Part shown: positions 1-5,450 of the stretch, in pieces
Layout of the letters: the number at the start of each line of letters is the position of its first letter
Numbering within the stretch: the first letter of the stretch is position 1
NCBI GenBank assembly: GCA_937891475.1
Contig: CALATC010000066.1
Coordinates: forward strand, 1-5,664
Source of the DNA: an uncultured Granulicatella sp.
GTDB taxonomy: Bacteria > Bacillota > Bacilli > Lactobacillales > Aerococcaceae
DNA length: 5,664 bases
Reading direction: 5' to 3'
The notes under the pieces: generated by a model
The model's database searches: none
What the model was told of the DNA's origin: nothing
Seen by the model: only the letters and a program-made list of their open reading frames with translations
Translations under genes and position numbers: made by a program

Positions 1-17
1 AAAAGGAGAGAATCGTT

Positions 18-941
18 GTGACAGACACATCGACGTATTATCATATTAGCCGAGATGAATGGAAACAATATCAAAACGCTCATCACTTGGCATTAACATT
101 ACACGAATTAGAACATTTAACATCATTGAATGATAGAATATCATTAATTGACGTACAAGAAGTATATGCACCCTTATTAGATTACTTTGACATTTATTAT
201 CAAAAACATGGGCAAATTCATGAACAAGAACAATATTTCTTAAAACAACCGAAGAAGAAAGTTCCGTTTATTATTGGAGTTTCAGGAAGTGTGGCAGTTG
301 GGAAAAGTACAACAGCACGTTTAATGCAAACGATGCTCCAACAAAAATATCCAGAATTAACTGTTGAATTGATGACAACGGATGGGTTTTTATGGCCAAC
401 AAAGGATTTGGTGGAAAAAGGGATTTTACACCGAAAAGGATTCCCAGAAAGTTATGATATGGAATCATTAGTGAATTTCTTACTGGATATTAAAACAGGA
501 GAAGAAGCTGTTGAAGCACCTGTTTATTCTCATGAAATTTACGACATTATTCCAAATGAAAAACAAGTCATTTATCCACCTGATATTTTAATTGTGGAAG
601 GAATTAATGTATTACAATTGCCACCGAATCGAGAAATTTACGTAAGTGATTTCTTTGACTGGTCGATTTATGTAGATGCGGAAGAAAATCTGATTGAAAA
701 ATGGTACTTAGAACGTTTTGAATTATTAATGGAACGAGCAAAAACGCAACCCGATAATTTTTATTACCAGTTTGCGATTGGAGACCGAGAAGAAGCCATT
801 GCTATGGCAAAAGATGTATGGAAAAAAACGAACTTGAAGAATTTAAAGGAATATATCTTACCAACAAAAGGCAGAGCAGACTTCATTTTGCACAAAACAT
901 TCGGACATCATATTGACTATGTCCAAGTGAAGAAATATTAA
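18..941 (+). CDS. coaA: Type I pantothenate kinase
   Basis: Phosphorylates pantothenate with ATP to 4'-phosphopantothenate, the first and usually rate-limiting step of coenzyme A synthesis, in the cytosol. The 307-residue product is close to the usual 300-320 of bacterial type I (CoaA) enzymes. Visible motifs are the Walker A loop GSVAVGKS (residues 90-97), TTDGF (120-124, whose Asp matches the proposed catalytic base of E. coli CoaA), KGFPESYDM (140-148), APVYSHEIYDIIP (167-179), DILIVEGINVLQ (189-200) and a C-terminal NLKEYILPTKGRA. The start is GTG at 18: AAGGAGAG (3-10) sits seven bases upstream and there is no in-frame ATG before the P-loop. Its promoter lies outside the window. An intrinsic terminator follows eight bases after the stop, so it is not obviously cotranscribed with guaA. 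Identification is very secure; the motifs exclude the type II and type III kinases. Confidence 0.97.
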   Translation: MTDTSTYYHISRDEWKQYQNAHHLALTLHELEHLTSLNDRISLIDVQEVYAPLLDYFDIYYQKHGQIHEQEQYFLKQPKKKVPFIIGVSGSVAVGKSTTARLMQTMLQQKYPELTVELMTTDGFLWPTKDLVEKGILHRKGFPESYDMESLVNFLLDIKTGEEAVEAPVYSHEIYDIIPNEKQVIYPPDILIVEGINVLQLPPNREIYVSDFFDWSIYVDAEENLIEKWYLERFELLMERAKTQPDNFYYQFAIGDREEAIAMAKDVWKKTNLKNLKEYILPTKGRADFILHKTFGHHIDYVQVKKY

Positions 942-948
942 ATAATGG

Positions 949-987
949 AAGAACCCACGGGATGAACATCGCTGTGGGTTCTTTTTT
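949..987 (+). terminator. Intrinsic terminator of coaA
   Basis: GAACCCACGG (951-960) pairs with CTGTGGGTTC (972-981) around an 11-base loop, including one G-T pair, and the stem is followed by six T (982-987). The two A before it (949-950) extend the stem into the T tract. It separates coaA from guaA. Confidence 0.93.
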
Positions 988-1033
988 GAATAGAAAGGAT
1001 AATATATGAAAAATGAGAAAATTTAATAAAAAT

Positions 1034-1070
1034 ACGAACGAATTTTATAAATATTTAAGGTAACTTTCGT
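1034..1070. promoter_or_regulatory. Probable paired PurR operator (PurBoxes) before guaA
   Basis: ACGAACGAAT (1034-1043) and TAACTTTCGT (1061-1070) form an inverted pair of ACGAA cores separated by exactly 17 bases. This is the geometry I recall for Firmicute PurR PurBoxes (consensus near ACGAACATTA, then 16-17 bases, then the inverse). The second box ends 10 bases before the -10 hexamer of guaA and covers the -35 position, which fits repression relieved by PRPP. The sequence shows the dyad and spacing; the regulator is inferred from the match and from guaA being a purine gene. Matches outside the ACGAA core are imperfect. Confidence 0.6.
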
Positions 1071-1077
1071 GATTTTC

Positions 1078-1086
1078 TGCTACAAT
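1078..1086 (+). promoter_or_regulatory. guaA promoter, extended -10
   Basis: TGCTACAAT (1078-1086) is an extended -10 element (TGn followed by TACAAT). No good -35 hexamer lies 16-18 bases upstream, as is usual for extended -10 promoters. Transcription would start near 1093, giving a leader of about 22 bases with no room for a riboswitch. Confidence 0.7.
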
Positions 1087-1114
1087 ATAGGTAATAAAAC
1101 TAAGGAGGCTTTTT

Positions 1115-2668
1115 ATGTCAACAAGAACCACTTCGTTAGAAAAAATTATTGTATTAGATTTTGGAAGTCAGTATAACCAACTGATTACACGTCGTATTCG
1201 TGAGTTTGGAGTATTCAGTGAGTTACTTCATAATGATATTACGGCTGAAGAAATCAAAAAGCATGGCAATGTAAAAGGGATTATTTTCTCTGGGGGACCT
1301 CATAGTGTTTACGAATCAGGAGCTTTTACAGTAGATCCTGAAATTTTTGAATTAGGAATTCCGGTATTAGGAATCTGTTATGGAATGCAGTTGACAACTC
1401 ATTTATTTGGAGGAACTGTTGAATCTTCACCGACAAGAGAATATGGTCCTGCAAAAGTAGAAGTATTTAATACAGATTCAGGAATTTTCCAAGGATTATC
1501 TACTTCAGAAGAAGTCTTAATGAGCCACGGTGACAGAATTACAGCTATCCCTGAAGGTTTCACGGTAACAGCTTCGAATAACCATACACCATTTGCAGCA
1601 TTTGAAAACCTAGAACGAAATATTTATGGCGTACAATTCCATCCAGAAGTACGTCACAGTATTCATGGAAATGATATGTTGAAAAACTTTGTGTTCAATA
1701 TTTGTGGTGCAACAGGTGATTGGACGATGGCAAATTTCATCGAGATGGAAATTGAAAAAATCCGTGGAAAAGTTGGCAATAAAAAAGTATTATTAGGTTT
1801 ATCAGGCGGAGTTGACTCAAGCGTTGTAGGTGTTCTATTACAAAAAGCAATCGGAGACCAATTAACGTGTATTTTTGTAGACCACGGTTTACTTAGAAAA
1901 GACGAAGGCGACCAAGTAATGGAAAGCCTCTCTGGAAAATTTGGATTAAATATTATCCGGGTGAATGCTCAAGAACGTTTCTTATCCAAACTAAAAGGTG
2001 TTAGTGATCCAGAACAAAAACGTAAAATTATTGGAAATGAATTTGTTTATGTATTCGATGATGAAGCCGCAAAATTAACAGATGTGGATTTCTTAGCACA
2101 AGGAACTTTATATACAGATATTATCGAATCAGGAACAAAAACAGCCCAAACAATTAAATCTCACCACAATGTGGGAGGACTACCAGAAGATATGCAATTT
2201 GAATTAATTGAACCGCTGAACACACTATTCAAAGACGAAGTCCGTGCCTTAGGAACAGCCTTAGGCATGCCAGATTCAATCGTATGGCGCCAACCATTCC
2301 CAGGACCAGGACTAGGCATTCGAGTACTAGGAGAAGTAACCGAAGAAAAACTAGAAATCGTACGAGAAAGTGACGCTATCTTAAGAGAAGAAATTGCTAA
2401 AAACGGACTTGAAAGAGACGTATGGCAATACTTCACAGTTTTACCAGGAATCCGCAGTGTAGGAGTAATGGGAGACGGAAGAACATACGATTACACAATC
2501 GGCATTCGTGCAGTGACAAGTATTGATGGCATGACAAGTGACTTCGCACGCATCCCATGGGAAGTCTTACAAACCATCAGCGCAAGAATTGTGAACGAAG
2601 TAGGACATGTGAACCGAGTGGTGTATGACATTACCAGTAAACCACCTGCTACGATTGAATGGGAGTAA
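1115..2668 (+). CDS. guaA: GMP synthase (glutamine-hydrolysing)
   Basis: Makes GMP from XMP, ATP and glutamine, the last step of de novo guanine nucleotide synthesis, in the cytosol. The 517 residues carry the full domain order. The N-terminal class I glutamine amidotransferase has [18 protein letters not shown] (13-30), the nucleophile Cys88 in GICYGMQ, and the other triad members His176 and Glu178 in QFHPEV. The ATP-pyrophosphatase domain has the PP-loop SGGVDS (230-235). The C-terminal XMP-binding/dimerisation domain ends [13 protein letters not shown]. The start is ATG at 1115, with AAGGAGG (1102-1108) six bases upstream. It is intact although its 3' end appears to be an integration site: the final codons and stop lie inside the attachment-like repeat 2654-2669, so any insertion restored the reading frame. 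No terminator is seen directly after the stop, as expected if foreign DNA displaced the native one. Confidence 0.98.
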   Translation: MSTRTTSLEKIIVLDFGSQYNQLITRRIREFGVFSELLHNDITAEEIKKHGNVKGIIFSGGPHSVYESGAFTVDPEIFELGIPVLGICYGMQLTTHLFGGTVESSPTREYGPAKVEVFNTDSGIFQGLSTSEEVLMSHGDRITAIPEGFTVTASNNHTPFAAFENLERNIYGVQFHPEVRHSIHGNDMLKNFVFNICGATGDWTMANFIEMEIEKIRGKVGNKKVLLGLSGGVDSSVVGVLLQKAIGDQLTCIFVDHGLLRKDEGDQVMESLSGKFGLNIIRVNAQERFLSKLKGVSDPEQKRKIIGNEFVYVFDDEAAKLTDVDFLAQGTLYTDIIESGTKTAQTIKSHHNVGGLPEDMQFELIEPLNTLFKDEVRALGTALGMPDSIVWRQPFPGPGLGIRVLGEVTEEKLEIVRESDAILREEIAKNGLERDVWQYFTVLPGIRSVGVMGDGRTYDYTIGIRAVTSIDGMTSDFARIPWEVLQTISARIVNEVGHVNRVVYDITSKPPATIEWE

Positions 2669-2669
2669 T
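2654..2669 (+). other. Putative attachment site at guaA 3' end (left copy)
   Basis: ATTGAATGGGAGTAAT, covering the last codons (I-E-W-E-stop) of guaA, recurs as ATTGAATGAGAATAAT at 3732-3747, 14 of 16 bases identical and in the same orientation. The 3' end of guaA is an established target for tyrosine-recombinase islands in many bacteria, and a direct repeat of the gene end is the expected scar. The repeat is seen; its role is inferred. In AT-rich DNA a 14/16 match could occur by chance, but its location at exactly this gene end argues against that. Confidence 0.62.
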
Positions 2670-2735
2670 TCGGTGTACATTTGAATTATTAGGAGTTTAA
2701 CGACGACATAATTCTTAGGTACAGCGTATGCAAAA

Positions 2736-2782
2736 AGAACTTTAATCTTAGCGAACAAAGTGAGAAAAAGATTATTAGTTCT
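2736..2782. repeat. Imperfect stem-loop downstream of guaA
   Basis: AGAACT (2736-2741) and TAATCTT (2743-2749) pair with AAGATTA (2768-2774) and AGTTCT (2777-2782), a 13-bp stem with a small internal bulge and an 18-base loop. It has no T tract after it, so it is a poor intrinsic terminator, although it could stabilise the guaA transcript end. Function unknown. Confidence 0.45.
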
Positions 2783-2827
2783 AACTGCCCATATGTTAAA
2801 ATATATAGATTGAAAATTAGTTAAAAC

Positions 2828-2873
2828 ACTTTGGATTGTTTCCAAAGTACCTCCAAAGTATCTCCAAAAAGAC
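2828..2873. repeat. TCCAAAGT repeat cluster, 11-bp period
   Basis: Three direct copies in a row with exact 11-bp period: TCCAAAGTACC (2841-2851), TCCAAAGTATC (2852-2862) and TCCAAAAAGAC (2863-2873, degenerate). Just before them ACTTTGGA (2828-2835) forms a perfect 8-bp inverted repeat with the first copy around a 5-base spacer. One-turn spacing puts all copies on one face of the helix, as in protein-binding arrays. It lies about 160-200 bp inside the left attachment-like site, where integrase arm sites (such as the 11-bp DR2 repeats of Tn916) typically sit. The arm-site reading is inference. Confidence 0.6.
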
Positions 2874-2975
2874 CTTATCTACACTAAAATATAAATATAA
2901 AAATAGATAATCAAGAATAATACATTCAACACCAAATTTTATCAAAATAGCAACATTTCAATTTCTTGTGACTAC

Positions 2976-3005
2976 TTGCATGATACTTATTAGCTGTGTT
3001 ACAAT
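2976..3005 (+). promoter_or_regulatory. Promoter of the acetyltransferase gene
   Basis: TTGCAT (2976-2981), an 18-base spacer and TACAAT (3000-3005), with TG at 2997-2998 making an extended -10. It lies 33 bases before the ATG of the acetyltransferase gene, whose ribosome binding site is AAGAGG (3025-3030). This gives the gene its own transcription inside the putative mini-element. Confidence 0.65.
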
Positions 3006-3038
3006 TAAATGGAATTATAATTTTAAGAGGAAAATAAT

Positions 3039-3509
3039 ATGGATTTAATAATTAAAAAAATAATAGACAAGAAAGAAAAAGAAATAATATCAAAAGAGGT
3101 CCTTTACGACCTTCCTGAATGGTTTGGTCTACCTGAAAGTACAAAAGAGTATATTGAAGATTCACAAGATAAACCGTTTTTGGCTTGCTATGCAGATAAT
3201 GAAGTTGCAGGTTTTATCGTATTAAATGCAACAAGTAAGGATACTGCAGATATTTTTGTAATGGGTATAAAGAAAAAATTTCATAGAATGGGAATTGGAA
3301 CAAAACTAAACACAGAATTCGAAAATATGGCAAAAAATCTTGGATATTCCTACTCACAGGTGAAAACTGTAAAAATGGGACACTACAAAGAATATGATAT
3401 TACTAATGAATTCTATATCGCAATGGGATATAAAGAATTAGAATGTTTTCCTACCTTATGGGACGAATGGAATCCTTGTCAAATATATATTAAATATTTA
3501 GGGGAATAA
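3039..3509 (+). CDS. GNAT-family N-acetyltransferase, substrate unknown
   Basis: Predicted to transfer an acetyl group from acetyl-CoA to an amine; the substrate cannot be told from sequence. The 156 residues are typical for a single-domain GNAT protein. A beta-strand pair (47-63, FLACYADNEVAGFIVLN) leads to motif A, FVMGIKKKFHRMGIGTKL (73-90), with the acetyl-CoA pyrophosphate-binding signature HRMGIG. Motif B follows around residues 118-133 (EYDITNEFYIAMGYKE), then a conserved-looking aromatic tail FPTLWDEWNPCQIY (137-150), which I associate with a widespread uncharacterised Firmicute GNAT subgroup. No signal peptide or membrane segment. The start is ATG at 3039, eight bases after AAGAGG. 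It has its own promoter and stands alone between the two attachment-like repeats, so it is probably the sole cargo of a mini-element. Antibiotic or toxin modification is possible but not shown. Confidence 0.88.
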   Translation: MDLIIKKIIDKKEKEIISKEVLYDLPEWFGLPESTKEYIEDSQDKPFLACYADNEVAGFIVLNATSKDTADIFVMGIKKKFHRMGIGTKLNTEFENMAKNLGYSYSQVKTVKMGHYKEYDITNEFYIAMGYKELECFPTLWDEWNPCQIYIKYLGE

Positions 3510-3548
3510 TACTTCAATAATATTTTATTTGTAAATAAAGTATTTTAG
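3508..3548 (+). terminator. Weak possible terminator after the acetyltransferase gene
   Basis: AATACTT (3508-3514) can pair with AAGTATT (3538-3544), followed by a short T run broken by A. Inside, TTTAT (3524-3528) and ATAAA (3535-3539) form a competing stem. All pairs but two are A-T, so termination would be inefficient. No better candidate is seen downstream of the gene. Confidence 0.25.
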
Positions 3549-3650
3549 TATCTAAAAGCTCGATGAATAAAAATAAAAGTAGTATATTCACCAAGAAACT
3601 TGATATAGTTTACTTTTAAAAACTAAATACAAGATAAATACAAATTTATA

Positions 3651-3670
3651 CCCTGCCATTTCCCCTGCCA
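3651..3670. repeat. CCCTGCCA tandem pair
   Basis: Two exact copies of CCCTGCCA at 3651-3658 and 3663-3670, 12 bp apart, about 60-80 bp left of the second attachment-like core. They are a conspicuous GC-rich island in very AT-rich DNA, suggesting constraint. Integrase arm sites are a reasonable guess. Confidence 0.5.
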
Positions 3671-3683
3671 ATATAAAATATAA

Positions 3684-3709
3684 AGTTGATACTTCCTATG
3701 ATATCAACT
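3684..3709. repeat. AGTTGATA/TATCAACT hairpin left of the attachment-like core
   Basis: AGTTGATA (3684-3691) and TATCAACT (3702-3709) form a perfect 8-bp inverted repeat around 10 bases, without a T tract, so not a terminator. The same TTGATA/TATCAA hexamers recur as a tight dyad at 3758-3773 on the other side of the attachment-like core. Confidence 0.5.
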
Positions 3710-3731
3710 ACTCAGGATAGATTCTTCCCCT

Positions 3732-3747
3732 ATTGAATGAGAATAAT
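3732..3747 (+). other. Putative attachment site (right copy of guaA end)
   Basis: ATTGAATGAGAATAAT repeats the guaA 3' end at 2654-2669 with two G-to-A differences. The two copies are 1078 bp apart and bracket the acetyltransferase gene and the short repeat clusters. The reading frame of guaA is not continued upstream of this copy, as expected for a duplicated core. It would be the right end of the mini-element and, if islands are stacked, the left end of the next one carrying the AbiTii pair. Confidence 0.55.
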
Positions 3748-3757
3748 AATAAAAACT

Positions 3758-3773
3758 TATCAAATCGTTGATA
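3758..3773. repeat. TATCAA/TTGATA dyad right of the attachment-like core
   Basis: TATCAA (3758-3763), ATCG, TTGATA (3768-3773): a 6-bp inverted repeat with a 4-base spacer, using the same hexamers as the hairpin at 3684-3709. The pair of dyads lies on both sides of the attachment-like core, 22 bp to its left and 10 bp to its right. Confidence 0.4.
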
Positions 3774-3807
3774 TAATTAACTTATAACAATACTTGATTT
3801 CCATAAA

Positions 3808-3845
3808 TGCAACCATTTTGCAACCAATAAAAGAAATTATAATTT
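3808..3845 (+). repeat. Upstream copy of the repeat flanking the AbiTii pair
   Basis: TTTTGCAACCAATAA (3816-3830) then GAAATTATAATTT (3833-3845) matches 5218-5245 (TTTTGTAACCAATAA followed directly by GATATTATAATTT) at 26 of 28 aligned bases, with a 2-base gap. TGCAACCA is also doubled locally (3808-3815 and 3819-3826) with an 11-bp period. The copies bracket the two-gene unit, about 1.4 kb apart. Either they are duplicated cassette ends, or shared promoter/operator sequence. Confidence 0.55.
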
Positions 3846-3861
3846 TTAAAAGGTACTAAAC

Positions 3862-3875
3862 TACATTAAAATGTA
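3862..3875. repeat. TACATT-AA-AATGTA operator-like dyad
   Basis: Perfect 6-bp arms around two bases, 127 bp before the AbiTii start codon. TACA...TGTA dyads serve as operators for several small repressors, but no regulator gene is present. A second, pure A/T dyad (TTTAATA/TATTAAA) at 3907-3925 is likely compositional. Confidence 0.3.
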
Positions 3876-4001
3876 TTAAATATACTTACCTCTTTTTAAT
3901 GATAGTTTTAATAGGAATTATTAAATTTTCCTAAAAAATAACAATTAGAATCGCTATTTACAATTTAGTTAATTAAACTTAATGCTACAAAGGAGTAATT
4001 T

Positions 4002-4628
4002 ATGAGGAGAAGTAAAATTATTAAAGATATCGTTCAAAATAATAAATCAGTATCCACCGCTTTACAAGAACTTTTAGTTATAACACATGAGTTAGATAAC
4101 AAAGAACTTAATAGATGGATTAGAAATGAATTAACTGGATATAACTCAGAAGATGAACTACCATCTTACAGAAAAAACCTACCAAATACAATCTTGTATT
4201 CTGGTCAAAATGGACTGACTAATGTAAACAACCTACCTTTACCTATTCAATACTTTGGAGAGTCCAAAGAGCAGATTGTTAATTTGAATTTTATGGATAG
4301 TTGTATAGGAGAAATAGAAAATGCAATAGAAAATACTAAGGATTGTAATATGGGAAGAAATTTAACTATGTTTGCTGGCATTATTTCTAAAAATACCAAT
4401 AATCAAATAACTTGTTTTAACATATTTATGAAATTTGGAAATAATGCTTTTGAATATATACTGTCTAATGTAAGAGTTAAAATTATAGATTCTTTACTAT
4501 TATTGGAAAAAAAATTTGGTATACTTGATGAACTCTATTTTGAAGAAGATAAAATGATTCCTGATAAAACAGACAAAGTAAATAAACAAATTAATTCAAT
4601 AATATTCTCTGATGGGGCAAGGTACTAA
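4002..4628 (+). CDS. AbiTii-domain protein, putative abortive-infection component
   Basis: The 208-residue protein resembles the AbiTii domain, named after one half of the lactococcal AbiT phage-resistance system. Recognisable parts: an N-terminal helical stretch SVSTALQELLVITHELDNKEL (16-36), the family's most typical block RWIRNELTGYNSEDELPSYR (38-57), a LPLPIQYF segment (78-85), and a C-terminal helix NVRVKIIDSLLLLEKKFGI (156-174). It is soluble, with no signal peptide. The start is ATG at 4002 with AAAGGAG (3989-3995) six bases upstream. It is followed after one base by a membrane-anchored partner, a tight two-gene operon. Its very AT-rich sequence and location past a guaA attachment-like site point to horizontal transfer. 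The biochemical activity of AbiTii proteins is not established; a role in stopping phage growth is inferred from the family. Domain assignment is from remembered family pattern. Confidence 0.8.
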   Translation: MRRSKIIKDIVQNNKSVSTALQELLVITHELDNKELNRWIRNELTGYNSEDELPSYRKNLPNTILYSGQNGLTNVNNLPLPIQYFGESKEQIVNLNFMDSCIGEIENAIENTKDCNMGRNLTMFAGIISKNTNNQITCFNIFMKFGNNAFEYILSNVRVKIIDSLLLLEKKFGILDELYFEEDKMIPDKTDKVNKQINSIIFSDGARY

Positions 4629-4629
4629 T

Positions 4630-5199
4630 ATGTATAAACAGATATTATTAATTTGTATTGGGGCTTTAATTTCTATCTTAACAACCGTAATAAATAAATT
4701 TGTTGATGGATGGTTAAATAAAAGAGGAGAAGTTATTATTTACAGAAAACGCGTTTATCAAGAAAACTCCACAAATAGAACAATGGAGGTTTATGTTGAC
4801 GATAATAATGAAACCTTATTGGTCGTTCCCTTGTGGATAGAAATACAAAACACTAAAAAAACACCTGTTATTATCCGTGATTTCAGTTTAGAATTATATA
4901 AAAATGGAGATAAAATAAAAAAAATGAAACAAATCTCCCATCAAAAAAGCGCAACTCATGAACCAGAAGTTTGCTATGGAGATAATGGAAACTACTCCTT
5001 TCTTATTAAACCCGAAAGTATCATGAGATATAATCTTTTGTATTCTTTAAAAAAAAATGACTGTGAAATTGATTTTGATGAAATAAAAATAGTATATTAT
5101 GATTCTAAGAATAAAAAAATAACAGAAAAATTTCAGACAACGGATTCTTGGAAGCTTAAAAAATATGGTATAGATGATGATTGGACTAAACTAAATTAA
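4630..5199 (+). CDS. Membrane-anchored protein of unknown family, AbiTii partner
   Basis: I do not recognise this 189-residue protein. It begins with one hydrophobic segment, YKQILLICIGALISILTTVI (2-21), followed by positively charged NKF...LNKRGEVIIYRKR, which by the positive-inside rule puts the rest in the cytosol. The remainder alternates hydrophobic and polar residues (LLVVPLWIEIQNT, TPVIIRDFSLELYKNGDKI) as in a beta-sandwich or Ig-like domain, and ends rich in Asp, Lys and Tyr. I chose ATG at 4630, one base after the AbiTii stop: AAGG (4619-4622) is seven bases upstream. An in-frame ATG at 4612 would overlap the upstream gene and has no ribosome binding site. Tight coupling suggests the two proteins act together, perhaps recruiting or holding AbiTii at the membrane; that is inference. 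Confidence 0.8.
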   Translation: MYKQILLICIGALISILTTVINKFVDGWLNKRGEVIIYRKRVYQENSTNRTMEVYVDDNNETLLVVPLWIEIQNTKKTPVIIRDFSLELYKNGDKIKKMKQISHQKSATHEPEVCYGDNGNYSFLIKPESIMRYNLLYSLKKNDCEIDFDEIKIVYYDSKNKKITEKFQTTDSWKLKKYGIDDDWTKLN

Positions 5200-5217
5200 T
5201 ATTAAATTATTGACATG

Positions 5218-5245
5218 TTTTGTAACCAATAAGATATTATAATTT
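5218..5245 (+). repeat. Downstream copy of the repeat flanking the AbiTii pair
   Basis: TTTTGTAACCAATAA (5218-5232) plus GATATTATAATTT (5233-5245), matching 3816-3845. It starts 18 bases after the stop of the membrane protein gene. It overlaps a possible promoter: TTGACA (5210-5215), 17 bases, then the poor -10 GATATT (5233-5238), which would start a transcript just before the large hairpin at 5254. Confidence 0.5.
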
Positions 5246-5253
5246 ATTAGCTT

Positions 5254-5330
5254 AAAAAAAGTAAAGGGCAAGAGTATTTTTTCGTAACCTTAAAAATCTT
5301 CCTTGCTAATCCTTTACTTTTTTTATTTTT
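5254..5330 (+). terminator. Large bidirectional hairpin: operon terminator or small RNA
   Basis: A7-GTAAAGG (5254-5267) pairs perfectly with CCTTTAC-T7 (5311-5324), 14 bp. The stem continues with GCAAG (5268-5272) to CTTGC (5302-5306) across a 4-base bulge, and ATTTTT (5276-5281) to AAAAAT (5292-5297) near the tip. Flanked by A7 on one side and T7 on the other, it can terminate transcripts from both directions: the AbiTii operon from the left and any antisense RNA of the toxin-like gene from the right. It is longer than an ordinary terminator. With TTGACA at 5210 it could also be a separate small RNA of about 80 bases starting near 5245. Confidence 0.7.
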
Positions 5331-5331
5331 T

Positions 5332-5371
5332 GCTATTCTTCTCTTGTGCAAAAGCATACGGAAAGAATAGC
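5332..5371. repeat. Second stem-loop before the toxin-like gene
   Basis: GCTATTCTT (5332-5340) pairs with AAGAATAGC (5363-5371); inside, TGTGC and GCATA form a small stem with an AAAA loop (about 5345-5358). It ends two bases before the -35 element of the toxin-like gene. The T-rich run after it is interrupted, so it is at most a weak terminator. It could belong to a regulatory RNA or be an operator. Confidence 0.5.
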
Positions 5372-5372
5372 T

Positions 5373-5401
5373 TTGTATTATTTTCATTTTCGTGTTATAC
5401 T
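5373..5401 (+). promoter_or_regulatory. Promoter of the toxin-like gene
   Basis: TTGTAT (5373-5378), exactly 17 bases, then TATACT (5396-5401) with TG at 5393-5394 making an extended -10. Transcription would begin near 5408, about 43 bases before the proposed start codon at 5451. Confidence 0.65.
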
Positions 5402-5450
5402 TACATCGTTACTTTTTCACTAATCTCGTAAAAGAGAGAGGTGTAACTCT

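Larger units (their letters stand above)
2669..3038. other. Gene-free stretch between guaA and the acetyltransferase
   Basis: No credible coding region on either strand. It holds an imperfect stem-loop (2736-2782), a cluster of TCCAAAGT repeats (2828-2873) and, at its right end, the promoter of the acetyltransferase gene. The only long open frame here, on the minus strand, runs back into guaA and has no ribosome binding site or recognisable protein features. I see no integrase or excisionase remnant. Confidence 0.7.
3510..4001. other. Gene-free junction between acetyltransferase and AbiTii genes
   Basis: No credible coding region. From left to right it holds a weak terminator-like stem, two CCCTGCCA copies (3651-3670), a GTTGATA hairpin (3684-3709), the second attachment-like site (3732-3747), a second TTGATA dyad (3758-3773), a TGCAACCA pair inside a longer repeat that recurs after the AbiTii pair (3808-3845), a TACATT/AATGTA dyad (3862-3875) and the ribosome binding site of the AbiTii gene. 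The density of short repeats on either side of the attachment-like core is what a recombination junction would look like. Confidence 0.6.

Noticed and set aside
271..468. Open minus-strand frame inside coaA
   Set aside because: It lies fully within a clearly coding conserved gene on the other strand, with no ribosome site and no recognisable protein features.
988..1114. Guanine or XMP-type riboswitch in the guaA leader
   Set aside because: The promoter leaves a leader of only about 22 bases, and no purine aptamer core or terminator/antiterminator is present.
2161..2436. Open minus-strand frame inside guaA
   Set aside because: A shadow of guaA codons in the PP-ATPase/C-terminal domain region; low complexity Ser-rich product and no ribosome binding site.
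2567..2845. Minus-strand frame bridging the guaA end and the junction
   Set aside because: Half of it mirrors guaA, the remainder has no family signature, promoter or ribosome site; I could not support it as an integrase or excisionase remnant.
2828..2873. CRISPR-like array
   Set aside because: The units are 11 bp and directly abutting, without spacers; no cas genes.
3907..3925. TTTAATA/TATTAAA dyad as an operator
   Set aside because: Composed only of A and T in very AT-rich DNA; a chance dyad of this size is expected.
4612..4629. Earlier start (ATG at 4612) for the membrane-anchored partner
   Set aside because: No ribosome binding site precedes it and it would overlap the AbiTii gene by 17 bases; ATG at 4630 has AAGG at good spacing and places the membrane helix right at the N-terminus.
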